The position numbers and the translations under genes were made by a program. Below the pieces are notes generated by a model. The model had not been told where the DNA came from. It did not search any database and was given only the letters and a program-made list of their open reading frames with translations. Positions 56,147 through 64,000 of a DNA stretch of 64,000 bases are shown one piece after another. The stretch's first letter is position 1, and every line of letters starts with the position of its first letter. The DNA is from Acinetobacter bouvetii DSM 14964 = CIP 107468 (lineage in GTDB: Bacteria; Pseudomonadota; Gammaproteobacteria; Pseudomonadales; Moraxellaceae): NCBI RefSeq assembly GCF_000368865.1, contig NZ_KB849726.1, forward strand, positions 327,624-391,623, read 5' to 3'.

Positions 56147-57991
56147 GTGAACAGTTTATTCGTCAAGGTTTATCCTTATGTGCTGGCTTTAGGAACTGCA
56201 GTGCTGCCGCAAGGGGTCTGGGCTGCGCTGCAGACCACACCTTTCATTGCGGTGCACAGTGCGCCGAAATATGCCTCTTTGGCAATCATGCCCTATGCCA
56301 ATATAAAGGCGCCAAAAGGCGGTTATTTGAGTACGGCCAGCAATGGCACCTTTGATAATTTGAACAGCATGAACGGCAAAGGCAGTTCAGTCGATGGGGT
56401 CAATTATCTGTTCGATTCATTGATGAGCAGTTCCCTGGATGAACCGGGAGTAATGTATCCGCTGCTGGCGACAAGTGTCACCTTTGACCCGCATAAAACG
56501 GCTTATGTCATTTTTCATTTAAATCCAAAAGCCAAATTCAGTGACGGTTCGGCCGTGACTGCAGATGATGTGAAATACAGTTTTGATGCCTATCAAACCA
56601 AGTCAAACCCTGGCCTGCAAATGTATCTGGCCGATTTAACCAAGACCGAAGTGCTGTCTAAACATCAGGTCAAAATGAGTTTTAAATCGGACAATAATGC
56701 GGAAATGCCGCTGATTTTGTCGCAAATGCCCATTTACTCAAAAAAGGACTGGGCGAAAAAAGATTTTACCCGTGTGACGTTGCAGCCGATCTTGGGTTCA
56801 GGGCCGTATTTAATTGACCGGATTGATGCGGGGCGCAGCATCAGCTATAAACGCAATCCCAATTATTGGGGCAAAGATTTGCCGGTCAATAAAGGCCGCT
56901 ATAATTTTGACCGCTTGAAATACGTCTATTACCGCAGTTTAGATATTGCTTTTGAAGGCTTTAAGTCTGGGCAGTACACGCTGCATGAGGAATATACGGC
57001 AAGAAAATGGGTGACGGAATATAATTTTCCTGCAGTGAAAGCCGGCATGGTGGTGAAATACCGCTTTAAGCACAGCAACCCGATTGCCACGCAAAGTTTT
57101 GTATTCAACACCCGCCGCAATCCCTTTCAAGATATCCGCCTGCGTCAGGCGCTAACCTATGCCTATGATTTTGAGTGGCAGAATAAAGCGCTGTTTTATG
57201 GCCAATACACGCGTTTGCAAAGCTATTTTGCCAATAGTGAACTGGAAGCGAAAGGCATGCCGTCTGCCGGCGAGCGGGCTATACTGAATCCGCTGCTGGC
57301 CAAATTAGATCCTGTTCAGCGTGCAGGTGTGCTGAAAAACTGGCAGTATCCAGTGTCAGATGGCAGCGGCTTTAACCGCAATAATTTATTACAGGCCAGA
57401 CAGCTGCTGATTCAAGCCGGCTATAAATATAAGAATGGCCAATTAATGGATCATAAAGGGCAGCCAATACAAATTGAATTTCTCATTCATCAGGACGGCT
57501 TGCAGCGGACATTGATGCCTTTTGTGCGCAATATGAAACGTTTAGGCATTCAGGTGAATGTGCGTCAAGTGGATGTGCCGCAGTATATTGAGCGCATGCG
57601 GAGCAAAGATTTTGATATGACCACCAGTGTCATGCCGCAGTCTTTAAGTCCCGGCAATGAGCAGGCGCAGTTTTGGGGGAGCGCTTCCGCCGATCAGGAT
57701 GGCAACTATAACTATGCAGGCATTAAAAATCCTGCTATTGATGCCATGATAGAGCAGGTGATTCGGGCCCCTGACCGCCAAGCGTTGGTGACCAGCACTC
57801 GTGCTTTGGACCGATTGCTCCGCGCTGGGTACTATCAGATTCCAACTTACGGCAAAGGCGAAAACTGGCTGGCGTATTGGAACATGTACAAACAGCCTGC
57901 GGTCAAGCCCAAACTGTCCACTGGCATTGATTACTGGTGGAGCGATGCCGCACAGGCCAATAAAGTTGCCAATTATCTGCGCAAGCAATAA
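56147..57991 (+). CDS. yejA: peptide ABC-transporter substrate-binding protein, YejA-like
   Basis: The 614-residue exported protein has a signal peptide ending GVWA and the SBP_bac_5 family pattern: HPKYASLA-type N-terminal region as SAPKYASLAIMPYANIKAP, GYLSTASNGTFDNLNSM, VTFDPHKTAYVIFHLNPKAK, QSFVFNTRRNPFQDIRLRQA and a C-terminal YWWSDAAQANKV. The start is GTG at 56147 with GGGAG upstream. It is the first gene of a yejABEF operon and follows mltD after only 25 bases. In Agrobacterium a Yej system with its binding protein imports muropeptides, which fits this context; the real substrate is unknown. Confidence 0.92.
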   Translation: MNSLFVKVYPYVLALGTAVLPQGVWAALQTTPFIAVHSAPKYASLAIMPYANIKAPKGGYLSTASNGTFDNLNSMNGKGSSVDGVNYLFDSLMSSSLDEPGVMYPLLATSVTFDPHKTAYVIFHLNPKAKFSDGSAVTADDVKYSFDAYQTKSNPGLQMYLADLTKTEVLSKHQVKMSFKSDNNAEMPLILSQMPIYSKKDWAKKDFTRVTLQPILGSGPYLIDRIDAGRSISYKRNPNYWGKDLPVNKGRYNFDRLKYVYYRSLDIAFEGFKSGQYTLHEEYTARKWVTEYNFPAVKAGMVVKYRFKHSNPIATQSFVFNTRRNPFQDIRLRQALTYAYDFEWQNKALFYGQYTRLQSYFANSELEAKGMPSAGERAILNPLLAKLDPVQRAGVLKNWQYPVSDGSGFNRNNLLQARQLLIQAGYKYKNGQLMDHKGQPIQIEFLIHQDGLQRTLMPFVRNMKRLGIQVNVRQVDVPQYIERMRSKDFDMTTSVMPQSLSPGNEQAQFWGSASADQDGNYNYAGIKNPAIDAMIEQVIRAPDRQALVTSTRALDRLLRAGYYQIPTYGKGENWLAYWNMYKQPAVKPKLSTGIDYWWSDAAQANKVANYLRKQ

Positions 57992-58014
57992 GCCCAAAAT
58001 AAAAGGAAAACAGG

Positions 58015-59082
58015 ATGGGCACATATATTTTAAAACGCTTGTTATTGATTATCCCAACACTGTTAATTATTTTGCTGATTAACTTCGTGGTGATTCAAAT
58101 CGCTCCGGGCGGGCCTGTCGAGCAAGCCATCCAGCAGGCCGAAGCTTTTCAAGGCATGGGAACGGCGGGCGGCGGGGAAACGGCTCAGAGCGGAAGCAAG
58201 TATCAAGGCGCGAAAGGCCTCAGTGAAGACATGGTGCAGAAGATCGAAGCCCAATATGGTTTCGATAAACCCGCGCATGAACGCTTTTGGCAAATGCTGA
58301 AAGGCTACGCCACTTTGGATTTTGGCACCAGTTTCTTTAAAGATAAGCCGGTGACCCAATTGCTGTGGGAAAAAATGCCTGTATCGCTGTCTTTGGGCCT
58401 GTGGAGTACCTTGCTGATTTATCTGGTGTCGATTCCGCTGGGAATTAAAAAAGCCCGTCAGCACGGCCTGCTATTTGATAAAGCCACCTCTTTGCTGCTG
58501 GCGGTTGGCTACGCTATTCCGGCTTTTGCATTTGCGATTTTACTGATTGTATTTTTTGCTGGCGGATCGTATTTCCAATGGTTTCCATTGCAGGGCATGG
58601 TGTCAGAAAATTTTGCTGAACTGAGCGCCTTTGGAAAAGCTGCTGATTATTTCTGGCATATGACGCTGCCATTATTGGCCATGGTGATCGGCGGCTTTGC
58701 AGGGCTGACCTATTTGACCAAATACTCTTTTATGGAAGAGCTGAACAAGCAATATGTTCTGGCTGCGCGCTCCAAAGGCTTAACGGAATCACGCGTGCTG
58801 TATGGGCATGTATTCCGCAATGCGATGCTGATTGTGATTGCGGGTTTGCCCGAAGCGCTGATAGGCATTTTCTTTGTGGGCAATTTATTCATTGAAATTA
58901 TTTTTAATTTAGACGGTTTAGGGCTGCTGGGGTTTGAAGCCATTGTGCAGCGGGATTATCCCGTGATTTTCGGAACCTTGTTCATTTTTACCTTGCTGGG
59001 CTTAATTTTACGGTTAATCAGTGACGTGCTGTATCAGGTCATTGATCCGCGCATCAACTTTGAATCACGGGGAGCGAAATAA
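58015..59082 (+). CDS. yejB: peptide ABC-transporter permease, YejB-like
   Basis: The 355-residue inner-membrane protein has six helices and the DppB/YejB pattern: [20 protein letters not shown] at the N-terminus, [31 protein letters not shown] (in YejB an inserted segment precedes this), and the EAA loop [31 protein letters not shown] precedes the ATG. It overlaps yejE by one base. Confidence 0.94.
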   Translation: MGTYILKRLLLIIPTLLIILLINFVVIQIAPGGPVEQAIQQAEAFQGMGTAGGGETAQSGSKYQGAKGLSEDMVQKIEAQYGFDKPAHERFWQMLKGYATLDFGTSFFKDKPVTQLLWEKMPVSLSLGLWSTLLIYLVSIPLGIKKARQHGLLFDKATSLLLAVGYAIPAFAFAILLIVFFAGGSYFQWFPLQGMVSENFAELSAFGKAADYFWHMTLPLLAMVIGGFAGLTYLTKYSFMEELNKQYVLAARSKGLTESRVLYGHVFRNAMLIVIAGLPEALIGIFFVGNLFIEIIFNLDGLGLLGFEAIVQRDYPVIFGTLFIFTLLGLILRLISDVLYQVIDPRINFESRGAK

Positions 59083-60095
59083 TGTCCCCGATTATGCAGG
59101 CGCGTTTAAAGCGCTTTAAAGAAAATAAACTAGGCTTTGGCTGCTTTATTTTGTTCAGCATTATTTTTCTGCTGTCTTTAGGCGCGGAACTGATTGCCAA
59201 TGACAAGCCGCTGCTGGTGAAATACGGCAGCAGCCTTTATCTGCCCGCATTTAAAAATTATCCTGAAACGGCCTTTGGCGGGGTATTTGAAACCGAAGCG
59301 GATTATAAAGACCCGGCTGTGCAGCAGCTGATTAATGAAAAAGGCTGGGCGCTGTGGCCAATCAACCATTTTTCTTATCAAACACCAAATCTTGATTTAG
59401 CAGTGCCTGTGCCTTCAGCGCCGACAGCACAGAACTGGCTGGGCACCGATGATCAGGGGCGGGATGTGCTGGCGCGTATTCTCTATGGCCTTCGCGTGTC
59501 ATTGCTGTTTGGTTTTGCTTTGACTTTGGCCTCAGCTGTTTTGGGAATCGCTGTCGGTGCGGTTCAAGGCTATTACGGCGGCTGGATTGACTTGATTGGC
59601 CAGCGTATTCTGGAAGTGTGGGGCGGCTTGCCCATGCTGTTCATGGTGATGATTTTGGTCAGCATGTTTACGCCAAGCGTGTACTGGCTGTTTGCCATTA
59701 TGCTGCTGTTTGGCTGGCCCGCCTTAGTTGGACTGGTTCGGGCTGAATTTTTGCGCGCGCGCAATTTTGACTATGTGCGGGCCGCGCGCAGCCTGGGCGC
59801 TACAGACCGGGCCATTATTTTCCGCCATATTTTACCGAATGCCATGAGTTCAAGCCTATCTCAGCTGCCTTTCATGCTGACGGCAAATATTACCGCGCTG
59901 ACGGCGCTGGACTTTTTAGGTTACGGCCTGCCGCCGGATGCCGCTTCACTGGGTGAGCTGCTGCTGCAGGGCAAAAATAATTTAAATGCGCCGTGGCTTG
60001 CGCTGTCTGGCTTTTTTACTTTAGCGATTGTACTGTCATTGCTGATCTATATTGGGGAGGCAGCGCGCGATGCATTCGATCCAAGACGTCAATAA
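59082..60095 (+). CDS. yejE: peptide ABC-transporter permease, YejE-like
   Basis: The 337-residue permease has the YejE/DppC layout: a first helix GFGCFILFSIIFLLSLGAEL, a long periplasmic loop with LGTDDQGRDVLARILYGLRV, and the EAA loop YVRAARSLGATDRAIIFRHI. The ATG overlaps the last base of the yejB stop. The 3' end overlaps the yejF start by 26 bases, so all are co-translated. Confidence 0.94.
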   Translation: MSPIMQARLKRFKENKLGFGCFILFSIIFLLSLGAELIANDKPLLVKYGSSLYLPAFKNYPETAFGGVFETEADYKDPAVQQLINEKGWALWPINHFSYQTPNLDLAVPVPSAPTAQNWLGTDDQGRDVLARILYGLRVSLLFGFALTLASAVLGIAVGAVQGYYGGWIDLIGQRILEVWGGLPMLFMVMILVSMFTPSVYWLFAIMLLFGWPALVGLVRAEFLRARNFDYVRAARSLGATDRAIIFRHILPNAMSSSLSQLPFMLTANITALTALDFLGYGLPPDAASLGELLLQGKNNLNAPWLALSGFFTLAIVLSLLIYIGEAARDAFDPRRQ

Positions 60096-61692
60096 TACAT
60101 CGTCAGATACCGCTGCAGATTCTGCTGCGAATGCGGTGCTCCGCGTGCATCAGCTGCGGATAGATCATGATGATGATGCGCAGCCGCTGGTGCAAGGCCT
60201 CAGTTTTGAGCTGCATGCAGGTGAAACGCTGGCGATAGTCGGTGAAAGCGGTTCAGGCAAATCCATCAGCAGTTTGGCCTTGCTGGGCCTGCTGCCGAAA
60301 ACGCTGCGGGTGTCTGGGCAGGCGCTCATCAGCGGTCAAAACCTTCTGGCGATGACTCAGGCGCAGCTCCGCTGCATTCGCGGTGAAAAGATCGCCATGA
60401 TCTTTCAGGAGCCGATGACCGCGCTGAATCCGCTGCACCGTGTCGAAAAAATCATTGGCGAAAGCCTGCTGCTTCGCGGCTGGTCTAAAGCCAAAACCCG
60501 TGAGCGGGTGATTCAATTGCTGAATGATGTCGGCATTCCAGAGCCTGAGGAAAAAATAAAGCGTTATCCGCATGAACTGTCCGGCGGGCAGCGCCAGCGG
60601 GTGATGATTGCGATGGCTTTGGCTTTGGATCCTGACATTTTAATTGCCGATGAACCGACCACAGCTTTGGATGTCACGCTGCAGGCGCAAATTTTAAACT
60701 TGCTGCAATCGCTGCAGCAAAGCCGGAAAATGGCCATGATCCTGATCAGCCATGACCTGAATCTGGTGCGCAAATATGCCGATCAGGTGATTGTGATGCA
60801 TCAGGGCCAAGCGGTTGAGCAGGGCAATGCAGCGCAAATTTTCAATGCGCCTGCGCAGGCATATACCCAAGATCTGCTCAATCATGATTTTGGCGAAGCG
60901 TTAACGCTGAATCCGCAGCCGGCTGTCCTCGAACTGGTCAATGTGGGTGTGAAGTTTCCGATCAAGCAAGGCCTGCTGAATCGGGTCAAAGATTATGTTG
61001 TGGCGGTTGAGCCTTTGAGCATGGTGCTGCAGCAGGGGCAGTCAATCGGCATTGTGGGCGAAAGCGGTTCCGGCAAGAGTTCGCTGGCTTTGGCGGTTTC
61101 GCGCTTAATAGACAGTGATGGGCAAATTTTGCTGCTGGGACAGGATTTAAATCAGCTGAATGAAAAACAGCTGCGCCCTTTGCGCAGTCATTTTCAAATT
61201 GTGTTTCAAGATCCGTTCAGCAGCTTAAACCCGCGTTTAAATGTGGAACAGACCCTCAGTGAGGGTTTGGCGCTCAAGAATATTTCTAAAAACGACATTC
61301 AGCAGCGCATTGATGAGGCTTTGCAGAAAGTTGAACTGCCGGTGTCTTTTAAACAGCGCTATCCGCATGAACTGTCTGGCGGCCAGCGGCAGCGCATTGC
61401 CTTGGCGCGGGCTTTGGTGCTGCAGCCGAAAGTGCTGATTCTGGATGAACCGACTTCTGCGCTTGACCGTACCACGCAGCGCGCAATTGTGCGCCTGCTT
61501 CGGCGTCTGCAGCAAGAATATGGGATGAGTTATCTGTTTATCAGTCATGACTTGAAAGTGGTGAAAGCGCTCTGCCAAAAAGTGCTGGTGCTCCGCCGCG
61601 CCAAAATGGTGGAATTTCAGGATACAGAGGCTTTGTTTACACAGCCGCAAACGGAATATACGCAAAAGCTGATTGAAGCCAGCCAATACTGA
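60070..61692 (+). CDS. yejF: peptide ABC-transporter ATPase, YejF-like, two nucleotide-binding domains
   Basis: The 540-residue protein has two ABC modules in one chain: Walker A GESGSGKS near residue 60 and again near 330, each with LSGGQRQR and Walker B (ILIADEPTTALD; VLILDEPTSALD). Each half is followed by an oligopeptide-family end. The ATG at 60070 follows GGAGG, inside the end of yejE. It closes the yejABEF operon; no clear terminator was seen before the next gene. Confidence 0.95.
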   Translation: MHSIQDVNNTSSDTAADSAANAVLRVHQLRIDHDDDAQPLVQGLSFELHAGETLAIVGESGSGKSISSLALLGLLPKTLRVSGQALISGQNLLAMTQAQLRCIRGEKIAMIFQEPMTALNPLHRVEKIIGESLLLRGWSKAKTRERVIQLLNDVGIPEPEEKIKRYPHELSGGQRQRVMIAMALALDPDILIADEPTTALDVTLQAQILNLLQSLQQSRKMAMILISHDLNLVRKYADQVIVMHQGQAVEQGNAAQIFNAPAQAYTQDLLNHDFGEALTLNPQPAVLELVNVGVKFPIKQGLLNRVKDYVVAVEPLSMVLQQGQSIGIVGESGSGKSSLALAVSRLIDSDGQILLLGQDLNQLNEKQLRPLRSHFQIVFQDPFSSLNPRLNVEQTLSEGLALKNISKNDIQQRIDEALQKVELPVSFKQRYPHELSGGQRQRIALARALVLQPKVLILDEPTSALDRTTQRAIVRLLRRLQQEYGMSYLFISHDLKVVKALCQKVLVLRRAKMVEFQDTEALFTQPQTEYTQKLIEASQY

Positions 61693-61795
61693 TCCTTACA
61701 GGAATGATTTGACAATATTAATTGTCTATATGCTATTGACGCCATGCAGAATATGTTTAGAGTAAAAGCACTATTTAAAAAATAACGGAAACGAC

Positions 61796-63040
61796 ATGAG
61801 CCATCTTGCAGAACCGATTCAAATCCGCGGGGCACAATTTAAAAACCGGATTATTAAAGGCGCAATGAGTGAAGCGCTGGCGAATGTTCAGGGCCAGCCG
61901 AATCATCTGCATTATGGCCTGTATGAAGCATGGGCGAAAGGCGGCTTAGGCTGCGCGATTACTGGCAATGTCATGGTGGATATCCGCGCTAAAAATGAAC
62001 CGGGCGTCGTGGCGATTGAATCTGAACGCGATTTGGCTTTGCTTAAGCAATGGGCTGATATCGGCAAAAAGCATGGCATGGTGCAATTGGTGCAGCTGTC
62101 GCATCCGGGCCGCCAGTGTCCAAAAGGCCTGAATAAAGAAACCGTAGCGCCGTCTGCTGTGCCGTTCAGCCCAATGCTGGCAACAACCTTCGGCACGCCG
62201 CGCGCGCTGCGTGAAGATGAAATTAAAGACATTATTCAGCGTTTTGCCGCGGCAGCCGCAGTATGTGAAAAAGCGGGCTTTGAAGGTGTGCAGCTGCATG
62301 GCGCGCATGGTTATCTTATCAGCCAGTTTTTATCGCCCCTGACCAATCTGCGTACCGATCAATGGGGCGGTTCAATAGAAAACCGCATGCGCTTTTTATT
62401 GGAAATTTATCACGCGGTGCGCGCTGCCACATCAGACCGCTTCATTATTGCGGTAAAACTGAATTCCGCCGATTTCCAGCGCGGGGGCATTACCGAAGAA
62501 GATGTGATTACTGTATTTAAGGCTATTGATGCAGCTGGCATTGACTTGATTGAAGTGTCGGGAGGAACGTATGAAGCGCCAGCCATGGCGGGTGCTAAAG
62601 AAGAGAAGCGTCAAGCATCGACGATTGCCCGCGAAGCCTACTTTTTGGATTTTGCCGATAAAATTCGCAAGGAAGTGAAATGCCATTTGATGGTGACGGG
62701 CGGCTTCCGTACGGTGCAAGGCATGAACGCAGCGCTGGACAGCGGTGCATGCGAGTTTGTCGGCATTGCGCGTCCATTTGCGGTAGAAACGGCATTGGCA
62801 GATCGTCTGCTGGCCGGGCAGGATGTGCGGTATGGCGTAGATAAAATTAAAACCGGCATTCCAATGGTCGATAAAATGGCGATTATGGAAATTATTTGGT
62901 ATGCGGCGCAGTTCAAGGCTATTGGCGAAGGTAAGCAGCCAAATCCTAAACTGTCGCCATTAAAAGTGTTTTTTAAATACTTAAAAGGCAATTTGACGGC
63001 GGTGATTAAAGGCCGTGTGAATTCGCGCAAATCGGCTTAA
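61796..63040 (+). CDS. Old Yellow Enzyme-family NADH:flavin oxidoreductase
   Basis: The 414-residue protein has an FMN-binding TIM-barrel of the OYE/2,4-dienoyl-CoA reductase type: QFKNRIIKGAMSEALANVQG, LVQLSHPGRQC, the active-site GFEGVQLHGAHGYLISQFLS and RTDQWGGSIENRMRF, and the late ANFL-like GAREFVGIARPF-type variant CEFVGIARPF. It has no C-terminal FAD or iron-sulfur domain, so it is the short form. Such enzymes reduce activated alkenes with NAD(P)H. It lies 100 bases after yejF on the same strand. The substrate is unknown. Confidence 0.88.
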   Translation: MSHLAEPIQIRGAQFKNRIIKGAMSEALANVQGQPNHLHYGLYEAWAKGGLGCAITGNVMVDIRAKNEPGVVAIESERDLALLKQWADIGKKHGMVQLVQLSHPGRQCPKGLNKETVAPSAVPFSPMLATTFGTPRALREDEIKDIIQRFAAAAAVCEKAGFEGVQLHGAHGYLISQFLSPLTNLRTDQWGGSIENRMRFLLEIYHAVRAATSDRFIIAVKLNSADFQRGGITEEDVITVFKAIDAAGIDLIEVSGGTYEAPAMAGAKEEKRQASTIAREAYFLDFADKIRKEVKCHLMVTGGFRTVQGMNAALDSGACEFVGIARPFAVETALADRLLAGQDVRYGVDKIKTGIPMVDKMAIMEIIWYAAQFKAIGEGKQPNPKLSPLKVFFKYLKGNLTAVIKGRVNSRKSA

Positions 63041-63057
63041 TGGGAAATGCGTCAGCG

Positions 63058-63735
63058 TTATTGCGTGATTTGCCAATAGCGCTGAAACTCTTCAGCCGAC
63101 CAGCGGCCTTTTTGCAGTGCAGATTGAAAGGCCGGCCTGCTTTTAATTTGTTTTAAGTACTGTTCTAAAGCAGGGTAATCCGAAAATTGCGGATAGGCAT
63201 ATGTGCAAGCCTGCAGCGGAAACCATAGCAGAATATCGGCCATGCTGAACTGGTTTCCTGCCAGCCAAGTGCTTTGCTGTAAATGGCTGACCAGCATCCG
63301 CAATTGTTTTTGAAGCTCAGGGTTTAAATAGCCTTGATTGAATGCTGCTTTAAATGCAAGGCTGACAAAGCGCACCGGCCAAGGGGTTTGCTGTGTAATC
63401 TGTGTAAAAACCTGTTTTAAGGCCAAGTTAGGCATAAAGCCGGCATCTGCAAAATTTTTATAAAAACAGAAATTCCAATAACTGCTGTCCGCAGGCTGTA
63501 CCATGATTTTTTGTTCAAGCTGGCATAAATATTCTGCAACTGCGCTGCTTTCAGTCAGTGTCTGAGATTGGCTGTTCTGTTCAATGTGCAGGGTCGGGAA
63601 CTTCATCTGTCTGTTCGGCTTATCTGCTGTGTTCTTACTGTAAATAATCAAATCATAATTGAGATTTAATTCTTCCAGCAGCCAAAGGATGCGCTGTGAG
63701 CGCGAATTAGGCAGGTGATGCAAAGTGATGTTCAT
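63058..63735 (-). CDS. glutathione S-transferase-family protein
   Basis: The 225-residue protein has the thioredoxin-like N-domain ITLHHLPNSRSQRILWLLEEL with the Ser-Arg active-site region, the cis-Pro-type segment MKFPTLHIEQ, and TESSAVAEYLCQLE, followed by the helical C-domain with GNQFSMADILLWFPLQ. It is cytoplasmic and GST-like; the substrate is unknown. It converges on the OYE gene, and the two ends are 17 bases apart. Confidence 0.88.
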   Translation of the reverse strand: MNITLHHLPNSRSQRILWLLEELNLNYDLIIYSKNTADKPNRQMKFPTLHIEQNSQSQTLTESSAVAEYLCQLEQKIMVQPADSSYWNFCFYKNFADAGFMPNLALKQVFTQITQQTPWPVRFVSLAFKAAFNQGYLNPELQKQLRMLVSHLQQSTWLAGNQFSMADILLWFPLQACTYAYPQFSDYPALEQYLKQIKSRPAFQSALQKGRWSAEEFQRYWQITQ

Positions 63736-63834
63736 GCGGTTTTATAATGATTGTGTTTAGGCTGTTTTTGAATATATAGGAATTTGAAAACATTATGCAG
63801 CGCCTCTGATCAGGTTGGCTGAAAATAGAGGCAA

Positions 63835-63871
63835 TAAAAAAGCCCAAGGCTTAAATGCTTGAGCTTTTTTA
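63835..63871. terminator. terminator downstream of tRNA-Glu
   Basis: An AAAAAAGC/GCTTTTTT stem extended by CAAG/CTTG, with an 8- to 10-base loop. It lies 40 bases past the tRNA on the minus strand and is nearly symmetric, so it could act in both directions. Confidence 0.7.
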
Positions 63872-63906
63872 TGAGATGAAATTTTGATAAATCTCAATCT
63901 CGAATA

Positions 63907-63982
63907 TGGCGTCCCTACGGGGATTCGAACCCCGGTTACCGCCGTGAAAGGGCGATGTCCTAGGCCTCTAGACGATAGGGAC
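63907..63982 (-). tRNA. gltT: tRNA-Glu (UUC)
   Basis: The 76-base minus-strand gene gives a full cloverleaf: acceptor GTCCCTA paired with TAGGGAC, the anticodon TTC in CCTTTCACG, the GTTCGAATC loop, and encoded CCA at the 3' end. It is near identical in core to Escherichia coli tRNA-Glu. The UUC anticodon reads GAA and GAG. No other tRNA is adjacent in the window, but more could lie beyond the right edge. Confidence 0.97.
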
Positions 63983-64000
63983 AGTACAGAAGTTAAATTT

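Overview
The window is chromosomal DNA from a gammaproteobacterium, most likely an Acinetobacter other than A. baumannii. This rests on the gene content and order (GTP-type PEP carboxykinase, FimL-like protein, fused RNase HI/DnaQ, zapA-ssrS-YgfB-pepP-ubiH-ubiI block, rsmI/lpoA/yraN/dolP block, orphan RnfB next to nth), the moderate G+C with AT-rich intergenic DNA, and many Acinetobacter-style short lipoproteins. I see no complete prophage, insertion sequence, integron, CRISPR array or plasmid function. It is mostly core genome with a few short accessory inserts.

Layout. 1-4.8 kb: 5' end of an MHS-type transporter gene, glpD, a small exported protein and pckG. 4.8-10 kb: a lipid-kinase-like protein overlapping a metallophosphoesterase, the groES-groEL operon behind a sigma-32-type promoter, and an orphan LuxR-type regulator. 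10-15.6 kb: an envelope-protein region (lipoproteins, an NlpE-like protein, an acyltransferase, a TauE/SafE permease) with a 25-bp tandem repeat. 15.7-18.4 kb: mrdA (PBP2) with rsmD. 18.6-21.5 kb: exported protein, DUF445 protein, adk, small membrane protein. 21.7-25.1 kb: nth with an orphan soluble RnfB, then gdhA from a TTG start. 25.2-32.9 kb: META/DUF4377 lipoprotein, DODA-type dioxygenase, rlmH, M28 peptidase, VOC protein, lon and the 5-formyl-THF cyclo-ligase gene.

33-43.7 kb looks like an ancestral zapA-ssrS-fau / ygfB-pepP-ubiH-ubiI neighbourhood opened in two places. A beta-propeller protein, a small anchored protein and a DUF1304 protein lie between the cyclo-ligase gene and the 6S RNA gene. 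A frameshifted AT-rich nucleotidyltransferase gene, a 31-residue membrane peptide and a GrpB-family protein lie between pepP and ubiH. The 6S RNA gene (about 36100-36279, minus strand) was recognised from its conserved arms and its promoter.

43.8-52.6 kb: a small acidic SutA-like protein, a membrane protein, rsmI, a short LpoA-like protein, yraN, a dolP-like BON lipoprotein, an esterase, nudC coupled to a FimL-like gene, and the RNase HI-DnaQ fusion. 52.8-61.7 kb: a very large MltD-type lytic transglycosylase with eight LysM repeats, followed after only 25 nt by a complete yejABEF-type peptide importer, suggesting that wall cleavage and peptide recovery are linked. 61.8-64 kb: an Old Yellow Enzyme family protein, a GST-like protein and tRNA-Glu(UUC).

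No clearly new multi-gene defence or mobile system is visible. The best leads are the MltD-Yej linkage, the RNase HI-DnaQ fusion, the interrupted 6S RNA locus, the soluble RnfB, the long coiled-coil protein ahead of zapA, and a few small ORFs and orphan RNA hairpins.
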